From contig CAYGNI010000023.1 of assembly GCA_964351195.1 (NCBI GenBank), positions 1 to 20,595 of the forward strand: DNA of 20,595 nucleotides. The letters run 5' to 3'. The translations under genes were made by a program, and so were the position numbers. The notes beneath the pieces are model-generated. The model did not search any database and was not told the DNA's origin. It was given only the letters and a program-made list of their open reading frames with translations. The DNA comes from TMED27 sp964351195 (lineage in GTDB: Bacteria > Pseudomonadota > Alphaproteobacteria > Micavibrionales > Micavibrionaceae). Positions 13,824 through 20,595 of this stretch are shown in pieces (the first letter of the stretch is position 1; each line of letters opens with the position of its first letter).

Positions 13824-15311
13824 ATGTTTTCTCCTGATCAAAGCACGTTTGAAACGCACTACAACGCCGGTAAAACCCAGCTCGTCCATGCATGGATGTC
13901 CGCCGATTTGGAAACACCGGTCTCCGCCTACCTCAAACTCTGCGGCCATAGGCCCCACGGCTTCTTGCTAGAATCGGTCGAAGGCGGAAAAACACTGGGC
14001 CGCTATTCCATCATCGGCTTTGCCCCCGACCACATCTGGAAATGCCACAAAGGCCAGGTTGAAATTAACGGCAAACCCGAAAACGCAGACGCACTCGAAT
14101 CTCTACGGGAGAACATCAAAGCCAACCGCATTGATGTTACCGATAACGACCTCCCGCCGATGGCAGTCTCCGGTCTGTTCGGCTATATGGGCTATGACAT
14201 GGTACGCCTGATCGAGGATATCCCGGACAACAACCCCGACGACCTCAAAATACCCGACAGCATCCTCATACGCCCAAGTGTTTTAGTGATCTTCGACAAT
14301 GTCAAAAACATGATCTGCATTGTCGCACCCGTCTATGCCCATGCAAAAAACGCAGACACCGACGCACAGCAAAGCTATGATCAAGCCTGCGCTCGCATCA
14401 ACGATACCATCGAAAAACTGAATAGCCCAATGGCCGAAGACACGCAGTCACCGCCTTCCAAACTCACCACGCCTTTGGATGTGCAATCCAACACAACACA
14501 AGACGAATTCCATACTGCCGTCAAAAAAGCTGTCGAGTATATCCATCAGGGCGAAATCTTTCAGGTCGTGCCGGGCCAGAGATTTAGCGTCGATTTCGAC
14601 CTCCCGGCGTTCGAGCTGTACCGCTCACTGCGCAGGCTAAACCCCTCCCCGTTCATGTTCCATCTGGCGTTCGAGGATTTCTGCATCACCGGCTCCAGCC
14701 CCGAAATTCTGGTCCGCGTACGCGATAACACCGTCACCATCCGTCCCATCGCAGGCACCCGTAAACGCGGAACGACGGAAAAAGAAGATCAGGAATTAGC
14801 CGACGACCTTCTTTCCGACGCCAAAGAACGCGCCGAACACCTTATGTTGCTGGATCTTGGTCGCAATGATGTCGGCCGCGTCTCCGAATTCGGCTCGATC
14901 AAAGTCACCGAACAATTCATCATCGAGCGTTATTCCCACGTCATGCACATCGTCTCCAACGTCGAAGGCACGCTACGCAAGGATTTGGACAGTGTCGACG
15001 CCCTCTTTGCAGGCTTCCCCGCAGGCACAGTCAGCGGCGCACCCAAAGTCCGCGCCATGGAAATCATCGACGAGCTGGAAAAATCCCGCCGTGCATATTA
15101 TGCGGGTGCAGCCGGATATTTCTCAGGCAATGGCGATCTCGATACTTGTATCGCTCTGCGCACAGCTTTGGTCAAAGATGGGAAGATGTACGTCCAGGCA
15201 GGCGGCGGTGTTGTCGCCGATAGCGATCCCGAATTCGAATATCAGGAAACCATCAACAAATCCAAAGCGCTCATCCGCGCCGCAGAAATGGCTGTTGAGA
15301 AAAATAAATAG
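13824..15311 (+). CDS. trpE: Anthranilate synthase component I
   Basis: TrpE makes anthranilate from chorismate, using ammonia passed on by TrpG; it is the first committed step of tryptophan synthesis. The 495-residue protein is full length. FLLESVEGG near residue 49 corresponds to the LLES element of the tryptophan feedback site. The chorismate-binding domain (about 215-485) shows EIFQVVPGQRFSV, NPSPFMFHL, GSSPEILVR, RPIAGTRKRG, LMLLDLGRNDVGRV, FPAGTVSGAPKVRAMEII and GGGVVADSDPEFEYQE. The start lies three bases after ppiD. Unlike in many relatives, trpG does not follow directly: the deacetylase gene on the other strand converges on trpE with eight bases between the stops. No attenuator-type leader peptide is visible before trpE. 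Confidence 0.97.
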   Translation: MFSPDQSTFETHYNAGKTQLVHAWMSADLETPVSAYLKLCGHRPHGFLLESVEGGKTLGRYSIIGFAPDHIWKCHKGQVEINGKPENADALESLRENIKANRIDVTDNDLPPMAVSGLFGYMGYDMVRLIEDIPDNNPDDLKIPDSILIRPSVLVIFDNVKNMICIVAPVYAHAKNADTDAQQSYDQACARINDTIEKLNSPMAEDTQSPPSKLTTPLDVQSNTTQDEFHTAVKKAVEYIHQGEIFQVVPGQRFSVDFDLPAFELYRSLRRLNPSPFMFHLAFEDFCITGSSPEILVRVRDNTVTIRPIAGTRKRGTTEKEDQELADDLLSDAKERAEHLMLLDLGRNDVGRVSEFGSIKVTEQFIIERYSHVMHIVSNVEGTLRKDLDSVDALFAGFPAGTVSGAPKVRAMEIIDELEKSRRAYYAGAAGYFSGNGDLDTCIALRTALVKDGKMYVQAGGGVVADSDPEFEYQETINKSKALIRAAEMAVEKNK

Positions 15312-15319
15312 CCTAAACC

Positions 15320-16507
15320 CTAATTCGGCAAATCGTAGATGCCCTGATTAAACTCAAAGTCCTCAGGGCGGTACGGCCCCGCAGCCGGTTCAATGGCGAG
15401 TAATTCCTCGATTTTATCAACCGGTGCCTGCTTCACATCTGCCTTGGCTTGCTGAATATCAGGAACCATCAGCAATTCACTGACAGGAACAACCTCAAAC
15501 CCCCGCGCTTTAAGTGTCGGCAACCATTCCTGCAATCCACGCAAAGTCACATCCTTAGGATGGCCAATCGCAATTGCGTATCCTTTTTGAAGCGCCACAG
15601 CCTCGGTCTTCTCAAGAGCCGATCGCACAAATTCATCACTTTCTTCGTGATCGAGAAACACATCGCGCACAGCGTAATCAATGCCTTCAACCCGCGCCAT
15701 ATCCGCGCCAACAGAAGAACTGATAGTCTTCGAGTCCACATAGAACAAACCACGCTCACCCAGCTCATCCATAACCCAGCCCATAATTTCAGAATTCTGT
15801 GTCACACGGCTGCCCATATGATTATTAAGCCCAACATAACCATCAAAAGAACCAAACGCCTGCCCCAACATGCCCTGAACATCTTCACGGCTCATCTGAT
15901 TTTTAATCGCAATCGGCCCTGTATTTTGGCTCTTATCCATCGCCTCCATTGGCATGTGAATCATCAGCTCGTGCCCGTGCTTGCGTGCCGCCGCCGTCAT
16001 TTCGGACAACCCTTCAGCATAAGGCAAATACGCCAAAGTCAGAGGAAAGTCGACAGCCGCCATCTTATGACTGAGCGGACGGTTCATCCCCATATCATCG
16101 ATAATAATGGCAATACGGGCCGGTGCATTGGGATTAGGATTCTTCATCGTATAGCGATGACGCGGCTTTGGAACAGATTTAATCTTTGGAGCCGCAGGTT
16201 CTTTCTCTTCTATTTTAAACTCGGCGACCAAAGGATGGTCATAGATCAAAGGCGCTTCAGTGCGCGCCTCACCTCCGGACGCATTGGGAACAACTTCAGG
16301 ATAAGGTAGGTTCTCAAACCCCTCCCCTTCAATCGGGCTATCATCATCCAGGCCAGCAGCAGGACCAGCAGCAGGTTTCACCCCTGAGAGGCTTTCGGGA
16401 TTAATGGTGAACCCTTTCCCATCAAAGGTAAAATAAGCAGCAATCATAAGCAAAACAGCAACGAGAATAAAAACAAGTGTATCGCGCTGACGAGGAGTAC
16501 GTTTCAT
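15320..16507 (-). CDS. Divergent polysaccharide deacetylase family protein (YibQ-like)
   Basis: A 395-residue envelope protein: short basic start (MKRTPRQRD), one membrane segment (TLVFILVAVLLMIAAYF, residues about 10-27), a disordered Pro/Glu/Ala-rich spacer (30-125) and a NodB-fold domain of the divergent polysaccharide deacetylase family (about 130-365). Family marks are RIAIIIDDMGMN (Asp137-Asp138), LMIHMPMEA (His184), GLNNHMGSRVT (His230), FYVDSKT and AIGHP. The exact substrate is unknown; in related bacteria the family is tied to envelope metabolism, not to tryptophan. The longer frame to TTG 16603 is rejected because the basic start followed by a membrane anchor begins at the ATG at 16505-16507. 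It runs against the flanking trp genes and is divergent from trpG. Confidence 0.88.
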   Translation of the reverse strand: MKRTPRQRDTLVFILVAVLLMIAAYFTFDGKGFTINPESLSGVKPAAGPAAGLDDDSPIEGEGFENLPYPEVVPNASGGEARTEAPLIYDHPLVAEFKIEEKEPAAPKIKSVPKPRHRYTMKNPNPNAPARIAIIIDDMGMNRPLSHKMAAVDFPLTLAYLPYAEGLSEMTAAARKHGHELMIHMPMEAMDKSQNTGPIAIKNQMSREDVQGMLGQAFGSFDGYVGLNNHMGSRVTQNSEIMGWVMDELGERGLFYVDSKTISSSVGADMARVEGIDYAVRDVFLDHEESDEFVRSALEKTEAVALQKGYAIAIGHPKDVTLRGLQEWLPTLKARGFEVVPVSELLMVPDIQQAKADVKQAPVDKIEELLAIEPAAGPYRPEDFEFNQGIYDLPN

Positions 16508-16555
16508 AGGGCAAAGAATAGCGTGATTTCCAATAACGAACAACGCTTGTTTTCT

Positions 16556-16572
16556 TATGCTTAAAAAGCATA
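16556..16572. repeat. Perfect palindrome in the trpG leader
   Basis: TATGCTT, AAA, AAGCATA forms a perfect 7-bp stem (16556-16562 and 16566-16572), 11 bases before the preferred trpG ATG at 16584 and overlapping the alternative ATG at 16557. It could be an operator or an mRNA hairpin; nothing shows which. Confidence 0.4.
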
Positions 16573-16583
16573 TAGTTCCCAGC

Positions 16584-17150
16584 ATGATAGTCCTGATCGA
16601 CAACTACGACAGTTTTACATACAACCTCGTCCAGTATCTGGGAGACCTTGAGGTTGAAACGCATGTCTACCGCAATGACAAAATCGGCATTGATGACGTT
16701 TTGGGCATAAAACCCAAAGGCCTGATGATTTCCCCGGGGCCAAGTGACCCCGATCATGCCGGGATATGCCTTGATCTCGTCAAAGCCGCAGATAAAAACG
16801 ATATTCCTTTATTCGGCGTATGCCTGGGCCACCAGACAATCGGTCAAGCTTTTGGCGGAAAAATCATACAAACCGCGCCAATGCACGGAAAAACCTCACA
16901 CATCACTCATAATGGAACCGGCATATTCGAAGGGCTGGAAAACCCGATAGAAATCACCCGCTATCACTCGCTGATCATCGAAAAAGAAACAATTCCGGAC
17001 GTGCTGGACATCACAGCCGAAACAGAAGATGGCATTATCATGGGCGTATCCCACAAAACCAAGCCGATCCACGGCGTCCAATTCCACCCCGAAAGCATCG
17101 CAACCCAGCACGGCCACGCCATGCTGCAAAATTTCGTGAAAATATTATGA
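16584..17150 (+). CDS. trpG: Anthranilate synthase component II (glutamine amidotransferase)
   Basis: TrpG hydrolyses glutamine and passes ammonia to TrpE; in bacteria with a single copy it may also serve PabB for folate. The 188-residue class I amidotransferase starts MIVLIDNYDSFTYNLVQYLG and has the oxyanion segment SPGPSDPDHAG, the nucleophile Cys80 in GVCLGHQTIGQAFGG, and His168 and Glu170 in GVQFHPESIATQHG. The ATG at 16584 is preferred because the family starts with M-I-x-L-I-D-N-Y-D-S; an in-frame ATG at 16557 would add nine residues. Its stop overlaps the trpD start (ATGA). The 76-base gap to the divergent deacetylase must hold its promoter. Confidence 0.96.
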   Translation: MIVLIDNYDSFTYNLVQYLGDLEVETHVYRNDKIGIDDVLGIKPKGLMISPGPSDPDHAGICLDLVKAADKNDIPLFGVCLGHQTIGQAFGGKIIQTAPMHGKTSHITHNGTGIFEGLENPIEITRYHSLIIEKETIPDVLDITAETEDGIIMGVSHKTKPIHGVQFHPESIATQHGHAMLQNFVKIL

Positions 17151-18151
17151 GCATACTCCCCCCCGCCAAAGAGCCTATGACCGAGGAAACAATGGTCGCG
17201 TCGATGACCGCCATCATGGACGGTCATTGTGAACCTGATGAGATCAAAACATTTCTGGTCGATATGAATGATCGCGGCGAAACCGTGGATGAAATTACCG
17301 GCGCGGCCAAGGTGATGCGCGCCAAAGCCACCACCATCAAAGCCCCGCACAAAACCGTGGACTGCTGCGGCACAGGCGGAGATGCATCCGGTACCTACAA
17401 TATCTCTACCGCCGTTGCGCTTGTCGCCGCTGCTTGCGGCGTTCCCATCGCCAAACATGGCAACCGCGCCGCCAGCTCTAAATCAGGCGCAGCCGACGTC
17501 CTCGAAGCCCTGGGCGTGAATTTGGACGTCCCTAAAGAGCGGCTTGAAGAAGCGCTTGAGACATTCAATTTCTGCTTCCTCATGGCGCCGCGCCACCACG
17601 CGGCTATGAAACACGTCGCTCCTGTTCGTAAAGAGCTTGGCCGCAGAACAATCTTCAACCTGCTAGGCCCCTTGGCAAACCCCGCAAACACGCGCCGTCA
17701 GCTCATCGGTGTGTATGATCAAAAATGGGTCATGCCGATGGCACAAACGCTGCAAAAACTCGGCACCAAAAAAGCATGGGTAGTGCACGGCACAGACGGG
17801 CTGGATGAAATCACCATCACCGCGCCGACAACGATTGCCGTTTTGGATGAAGACAAGATTGTCGAAAAAACCATCACGCCGGGTGATTTCGGCCTTCAAA
17901 TAAGCGCGCCGGATAAACTGAAAGGCGGAGATGCCGATGAGAATGCTACCGCTTTGCGCAAACTCCTTGAGGGGCAGAAAAACGCATACCGCGATATTGT
18001 TCTGGCCAATACCGCCGCCGTGCTGAATATCCACGGCAGCGAGATCGACCTTAAACGCGGCGCGGCCAAAGCCGCCGATGCCATCGACAGCGGCGCAGCC
18101 TATCAACTGCTAAAGGACTACATCACCTTTTCACGCGGAGGGATGGAGTAA
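17147..18151 (+). CDS. trpD: Anthranilate phosphoribosyltransferase
   Basis: TrpD transfers the phosphoribosyl group of PRPP to anthranilate, the second step of tryptophan synthesis. The 334-residue protein shows the glycine-rich PRPP site CGTGGDASGTYNIST (residues 74-88), KHGNRAASSKSGAADVLEAL (103-122), MAPRHHAAMKHVAPVRKELG (146-165) and NLLGPLANP (171-179). The ATG at 17147 overlaps the trpG stop by four bases, and the TAA shares its last A with the trpC ATG, so trpG-trpD-trpC are translationally coupled. Confidence 0.97.
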   Translation: MSILPPAKEPMTEETMVASMTAIMDGHCEPDEIKTFLVDMNDRGETVDEITGAAKVMRAKATTIKAPHKTVDCCGTGGDASGTYNISTAVALVAAACGVPIAKHGNRAASSKSGAADVLEALGVNLDVPKERLEEALETFNFCFLMAPRHHAAMKHVAPVRKELGRRTIFNLLGPLANPANTRRQLIGVYDQKWVMPMAQTLQKLGTKKAWVVHGTDGLDEITITAPTTIAVLDEDKIVEKTITPGDFGLQISAPDKLKGGDADENATALRKLLEGQKNAYRDIVLANTAAVLNIHGSEIDLKRGAAKAADAIDSGAAYQLLKDYITFSRGGME

Positions 18152-18942
18152 TGAGCAGTGTTCTCCAGGAAATTTGCGAGAAAAAGGCCGCGCATGTGAA
18201 GGACCAAAAAGCGAGCATATCGCTGGCTGAGCTTGAGTCTATAGCAAAAGACGCGCCGCCCCCGCGCGGGTTTATCAAAGCCCTGCGCGCTGCAAACGGC
18301 CCGGCCCTGATTGCCGAAGTTAAAAAGGCGTCCCCCTCCAAAGGACTTATTCGCGAGGATTTTGACCCCGCACAGATCGCCAAAATTTACGAAGGAAACG
18401 GCGCAGACTGCATCTCCGTCCTCACCGACGAGCCATATTTCATGGGCCATGACGAGTACCTTAAAACCGTCAAACAAACAGTCTCTCTGCCGCTTTTGCG
18501 CAAAGACTTCATGATCGATCCTTACCAGATTGTCGAATCCAGAGCGCTTGGCGCAGATTGCATCCTCATCATCATGGCCGCCCTAAGCGACGCGCAGGCC
18601 AAGGAACTGCACGACCTCGCACTATCTCTGGGCATGGATGTATTGGTTGAAGTCCATGACGCCGCCGAGCTGGAACGCGCCGCCACGCTGTCCCCCGCCA
18701 TGATCGGCGTTAACAACCGCAACCTCAAAACATTAGAGGTCGATGTCGAAACCTCCAAAACCCTTCTCCCTCAAATACCGGAGGGCTGCCTCAAAGTCGC
18801 CGAAAGCGGCCTCGCCGACGCGCAGACCATCACGGATCTCCACACTTCTGGGTACGAAGCATTTCTGATCGGCGAAAGCCTGATGCGCCACGAAAACATC
18901 GCCGAAAAAATTGCTCTTTTATTCCCGTCAAAATTCGGATAA
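18151..18942 (+). CDS. trpC: Indole-3-glycerol-phosphate synthase
   Basis: TrpC closes the indole ring of carboxyphenylaminodeoxyribulose phosphate to indole-3-glycerol phosphate. The 263-residue TIM-barrel protein is a stand-alone enzyme, not fused to TrpF. Motifs: ALIAEVKKASPSKG (52-65), DCISVLTDEPYFMGH (86-100), LLRKDFMIDPYQI (115-127), IGVNNRNLKTLEVD and KVAESGL, ending with FLIGESLMRH. The start shares one base with the trpD stop. In many alphaproteobacteria moaC and moeA follow trpC; here lexA follows after a 105-base regulatory gap. trpF, trpB and trpA are not in the window. Confidence 0.97.
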   Translation: MSSVLQEICEKKAAHVKDQKASISLAELESIAKDAPPPRGFIKALRAANGPALIAEVKKASPSKGLIREDFDPAQIAKIYEGNGADCISVLTDEPYFMGHDEYLKTVKQTVSLPLLRKDFMIDPYQIVESRALGADCILIIMAALSDAQAKELHDLALSLGMDVLVEVHDAAELERAATLSPAMIGVNNRNLKTLEVDVETSKTLLPQIPEGCLKVAESGLADAQTITDLHTSGYEAFLIGESLMRHENIAEKIALLFPSKFG

Positions 18943-18946
18943 GATA

Positions 18947-18961
18947 GAACAAAAGTGAAAC
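18947..18961. promoter_or_regulatory. Imperfect second SOS-box-like site
   Basis: GAAC-N7-AAAC, one mismatch from the GAAC-N7-GAAC box, 64 bases upstream of the perfect copy. It lies just past the trpC stop and upstream of a -10-like TATACT at 18981-18986. Weak on its own. Confidence 0.3.
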
Positions 18962-19010
18962 ATAATAGGAATATTATGTGTATACTTCCCGCCTATCCAA
19001 GGTAAAACTT

Positions 19011-19025
19011 GAACAAGAAATGAAC
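19011..19025. promoter_or_regulatory. LexA-binding SOS box of the alphaproteobacterial type
   Basis: GAAC, seven bases, GAAC (19011-19014 and 19022-19025) is a perfect match to the direct-repeat operator bound by alphaproteobacterial LexA. It lies 22 bases before the lexA ATG, so lexA is likely self-repressed. A TATACT (18981-18986) upstream could be the -10 element, though no good -35 goes with it. Confidence 0.8.
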
Positions 19026-19047
19026 AAGACACGAAGAGGATTTGACA

Positions 19048-19701
19048 ATGTTAACCCGTAAACAACGCGACCTATTGCTGTTTATTCACGAACGTCTGGG
19101 CGAAGATGACGTCCCGCCGTCCTTTGAGGAAATGAAAAACGCACTCGGCCTCAAATCCAAATCGGGGATCCACCGCCTGATCAGCGGCTTGGAAGAACGC
19201 GGCTATATCGAACGTCTGCCACATCGTGCCCGCGCACTGGAAATCAAAAAACTCCCCGACAGCTTCGAAGAAAAAAACCCGGCCGCAATGCCGCCTGCCA
19301 ATATGAATTTCGATGCTTTTGACACTATCCCGCTTTTGGGAAAAATCGCCGCCGGTACGCCCATTGAAGCCATCCGCGATGAAGGGCAAACGATACAAAT
19401 TCCGCCGGGTATGGCCGGCTCAGGGGAACTCTACGCCCTGACTGTCGATGGCGATTCCATGATCAAAGCCGGCATCAACGACCACGATACAGTCATCATC
19501 AAACGCTGCGACAATGCCGAAAACGGCACGATCATCGTCGCCCTTGTTGATGGCGAGGAAGTCACCCTCAAACGCCTGCGCCGCGCAGGAAACAAGATTG
19601 TCCTTGAACCAGAAAACGATGCGTATGAGCCGCAAATTCTGGAACCCGACCGCGTCCAGATCCAAGGCCGCCTCGTCAGCCTGATGCGCTCGTATCATTA
19701 A
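19048..19701 (+). CDS. lexA: LexA repressor, SOS response regulator
   Basis: LexA represses DNA-damage genes and cleaves itself when RecA is activated. The 217-residue protein begins MLTRKQRDLLLFIHERL and has a winged helix-turn-helix (about 28-47, with ALGLKSKSGIHRLISGLEER just after). The peptidase half carries the cleavage site Ala102-Gly103 in GKIAAGTP, catalytic Ser137 in VDGDSMIKAGI and catalytic Lys175 in EEVTLKRL. The ATG at 19048 is chosen over the in-frame TTG at 19042, because AGAGGA (19035-19040) lies seven bases before the ATG and only one before the TTG. A perfect SOS box lies upstream. The gene converges on comEC, with six bases between the stops. Confidence 0.97.
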   Translation: MLTRKQRDLLLFIHERLGEDDVPPSFEEMKNALGLKSKSGIHRLISGLEERGYIERLPHRARALEIKKLPDSFEEKNPAAMPPANMNFDAFDTIPLLGKIAAGTPIEAIRDEGQTIQIPPGMAGSGELYALTVDGDSMIKAGINDHDTVIIKRCDNAENGTIIVALVDGEEVTLKRLRRAGNKIVLEPENDAYEPQILEPDRVQIQGRLVSLMRSYH

Positions 19702-19707
19702 AGCACA

Positions 19708-20595
19708 TCACTGTACCCAAGGGCGTGCGCCACGAAAATCTTCACTGCGCTCAAGGACCAAAGCACCATTGCCCTCAATCAACGCATGCGCCCCATGCGC
19801 CGAGGTGGCCCGATTATTAATCAGAACCGCGCCCTCACAAGGCGCATCAACAAACCGCGCAATCACAATATTGGCCCAACCACAGGCCTCCGCCACGCTT
19901 TGCGGATCTGCGGCCGTAAGATACGAAATTCTGCTACCGCCGCGCTTGTAACGGCAGCCCCCTTCCCCACATGTCAGCGAAGCATTGCCGCTTTCAACAC
20001 GCCCTTCAGAGGGGAATTTGCGCGCCGCGCCCGGCGCAAGCCCCGCCATGCGCTCCCAATTCTCGCGCACGAAGCCTTCTTTTTGGAGGCTTGAGACATA
20101 AAAATCCGGCCCGACAAAAAAGCCGACCAACTCAAACTCCTCAGAGATCAGCGCGTCATAAGGCCGGATTTTTGCCCCCGCAATCGCCGCAAAGATACAT
20201 ACGAAAACACAAACCACCCGCAGCCGCCCGCGCAATACAATCAGCGACAACCCCACCAAGACGCAAAACAAAAATGCAAGGAACATGGCCTGAGGGACGC
20301 GCAAAACCGCGCCGTCTAATTCGTTTACAAAATGCGCCATATCCAAAATCCAGCTGAGCGCAGGCTGCATCACCATGAACACAATCCCCTCGAGCCCGAA
20401 GGGCATAAGCGCCAAACCCAGCACCGCCAAAGGCATAATCACCATACCCAATAGCGGAACGCAGGCGAGATTGGCCAGCAACCCGTAACTCGGCAAAGTT
20501 TGAAAATGAAACAGCGTAAACGGCGCTGTGGCAATCGTCGCCACAACCGTCGTCATCGATATACCAAAGAAATAAAGCCCCGCCCGGCGCAATAT
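19708..20595 (-). CDS. comEC: ComEC/Rec2-family DNA uptake channel protein, C-terminal part
   Basis: ComEC forms the inner-membrane channel that carries single-stranded DNA into the cell in natural transformation. About 295 C-terminal residues are visible; the gene enters from the right edge with its 5' part outside. They show the end of the Competence domain (ATIATAPFTLFHFQTLPSYG, LLANLACVPLLGMVIMPLAV), several more membrane segments (VFMVMQPALSWIL, AMFLAFLFCVLVGLSLIVL, VVCVFVCIFAAIAGA) and a soluble tail of about 140 residues. The tail lacks the HxHxDH motif of the metallo-beta-lactamase domain found in many ComEC proteins. lexA-comEC adjacency is common in alphaproteobacteria. Whether the cell is competent cannot be told from this. 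Confidence 0.9.
   Translation of the reverse strand: MLRRAGLYFFGISMTTVVATIATAPFTLFHFQTLPSYGLLANLACVPLLGMVIMPLAVLGLALMPFGLEGIVFMVMQPALSWILDMAHFVNELDGAVLRVPQAMFLAFLFCVLVGLSLIVLRGRLRVVCVFVCIFAAIAGAKIRPYDALISEEFELVGFFVGPDFYVSSLQKEGFVRENWERMAGLAPGAARKFPSEGRVESGNASLTCGEGGCRYKRGGSRISYLTAADPQSVAEACGWANIVIARFVDAPCEGAVLINNRATSAHGAHALIEGNGALVLERSEDFRGARPWVQ

Noticed and set aside
13824..13900. trp attenuator or leader peptide before trpE
   Set aside because: ppiD ends three bases before trpE, so there is no space for a leader, and no Trp-rich short frame is present.
15449..16309. Plus-strand open frame of 286 codons opposite the deacetylase gene
   Set aside because: The minus strand encodes a clear deacetylase family protein over the same bases; the plus reading is Arg/His/Asn-rich with no motif.

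Overview
The window looks like a chromosomal stretch of an alphaproteobacterium with about 50% GC. The evidence is the core gene order tpiA-secG-pyrG-kdsA-eno-ftsB-pdhA-pdhB-pdhC on the minus strand, a lipoyl domain fused to PdhB, the neighbourhood ppiD-trpE / trpG-trpD-trpC / lexA-comEC, and a GAAC-N7-GAAC SOS box before lexA. This order is typical of the class. I cannot name a genus from sequence alone; a Rhodospirillales- or Micavibrio-like lineage is only a guess.

Layout. Positions 1-2700 (minus) hold the start of pdhC, then pdhB and pdhA of the pyruvate dehydrogenase complex. Positions 2859-3179 hold an FtsB/DivIC-like division protein. Positions 3346-4833 are an AT-rich patch with a frameshifted RNase H-fold gene (plus) and a papain-like (permuted NlpC/P60) gene (minus). 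Positions 4857-7645 (minus) hold eno, a small unknown gene and kdsA. Positions 7768-8318 (plus) hold an orphan gene split over two frames. Positions 8315-10284 (minus) hold pyrG and secG. Positions 10576-11055 (plus) hold an orphan with a region like the C-terminal domain of the RNA polymerase alpha subunit. Positions 11056-11793 (minus) hold tpiA. Positions 11916-15311 (plus) hold ppiD, interrupted by an in-frame amber codon, and trpE. A minus-strand divergent polysaccharide deacetylase follows, then trpG-trpD-trpC with overlapping ends (plus), lexA (plus) and the C-terminal part of comEC (minus), which runs off the right edge.

The core genes cover central carbon metabolism (TpiA, Eno, Pdh), CTP and KDO synthesis, protein export and folding, tryptophan synthesis, SOS control and DNA uptake. 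The unusual layer is a set of AT-rich plus-strand orphans set into the otherwise minus-strand operon. Each is tail-to-tail with a core gene, and its stop codon overlaps or abuts that gene's stop codon (pyrG, tpiA and a relic eno tail). The eno 3' end exists twice, once as the real end of eno and once as a diverged 39-bp copy next to the RNase H-like gene, with the papain-like gene between the copies. Palindromic repeats also occur, one pair inside the pdhB linker. No rRNA, tRNA, CRISPR array or transposase gene was seen.
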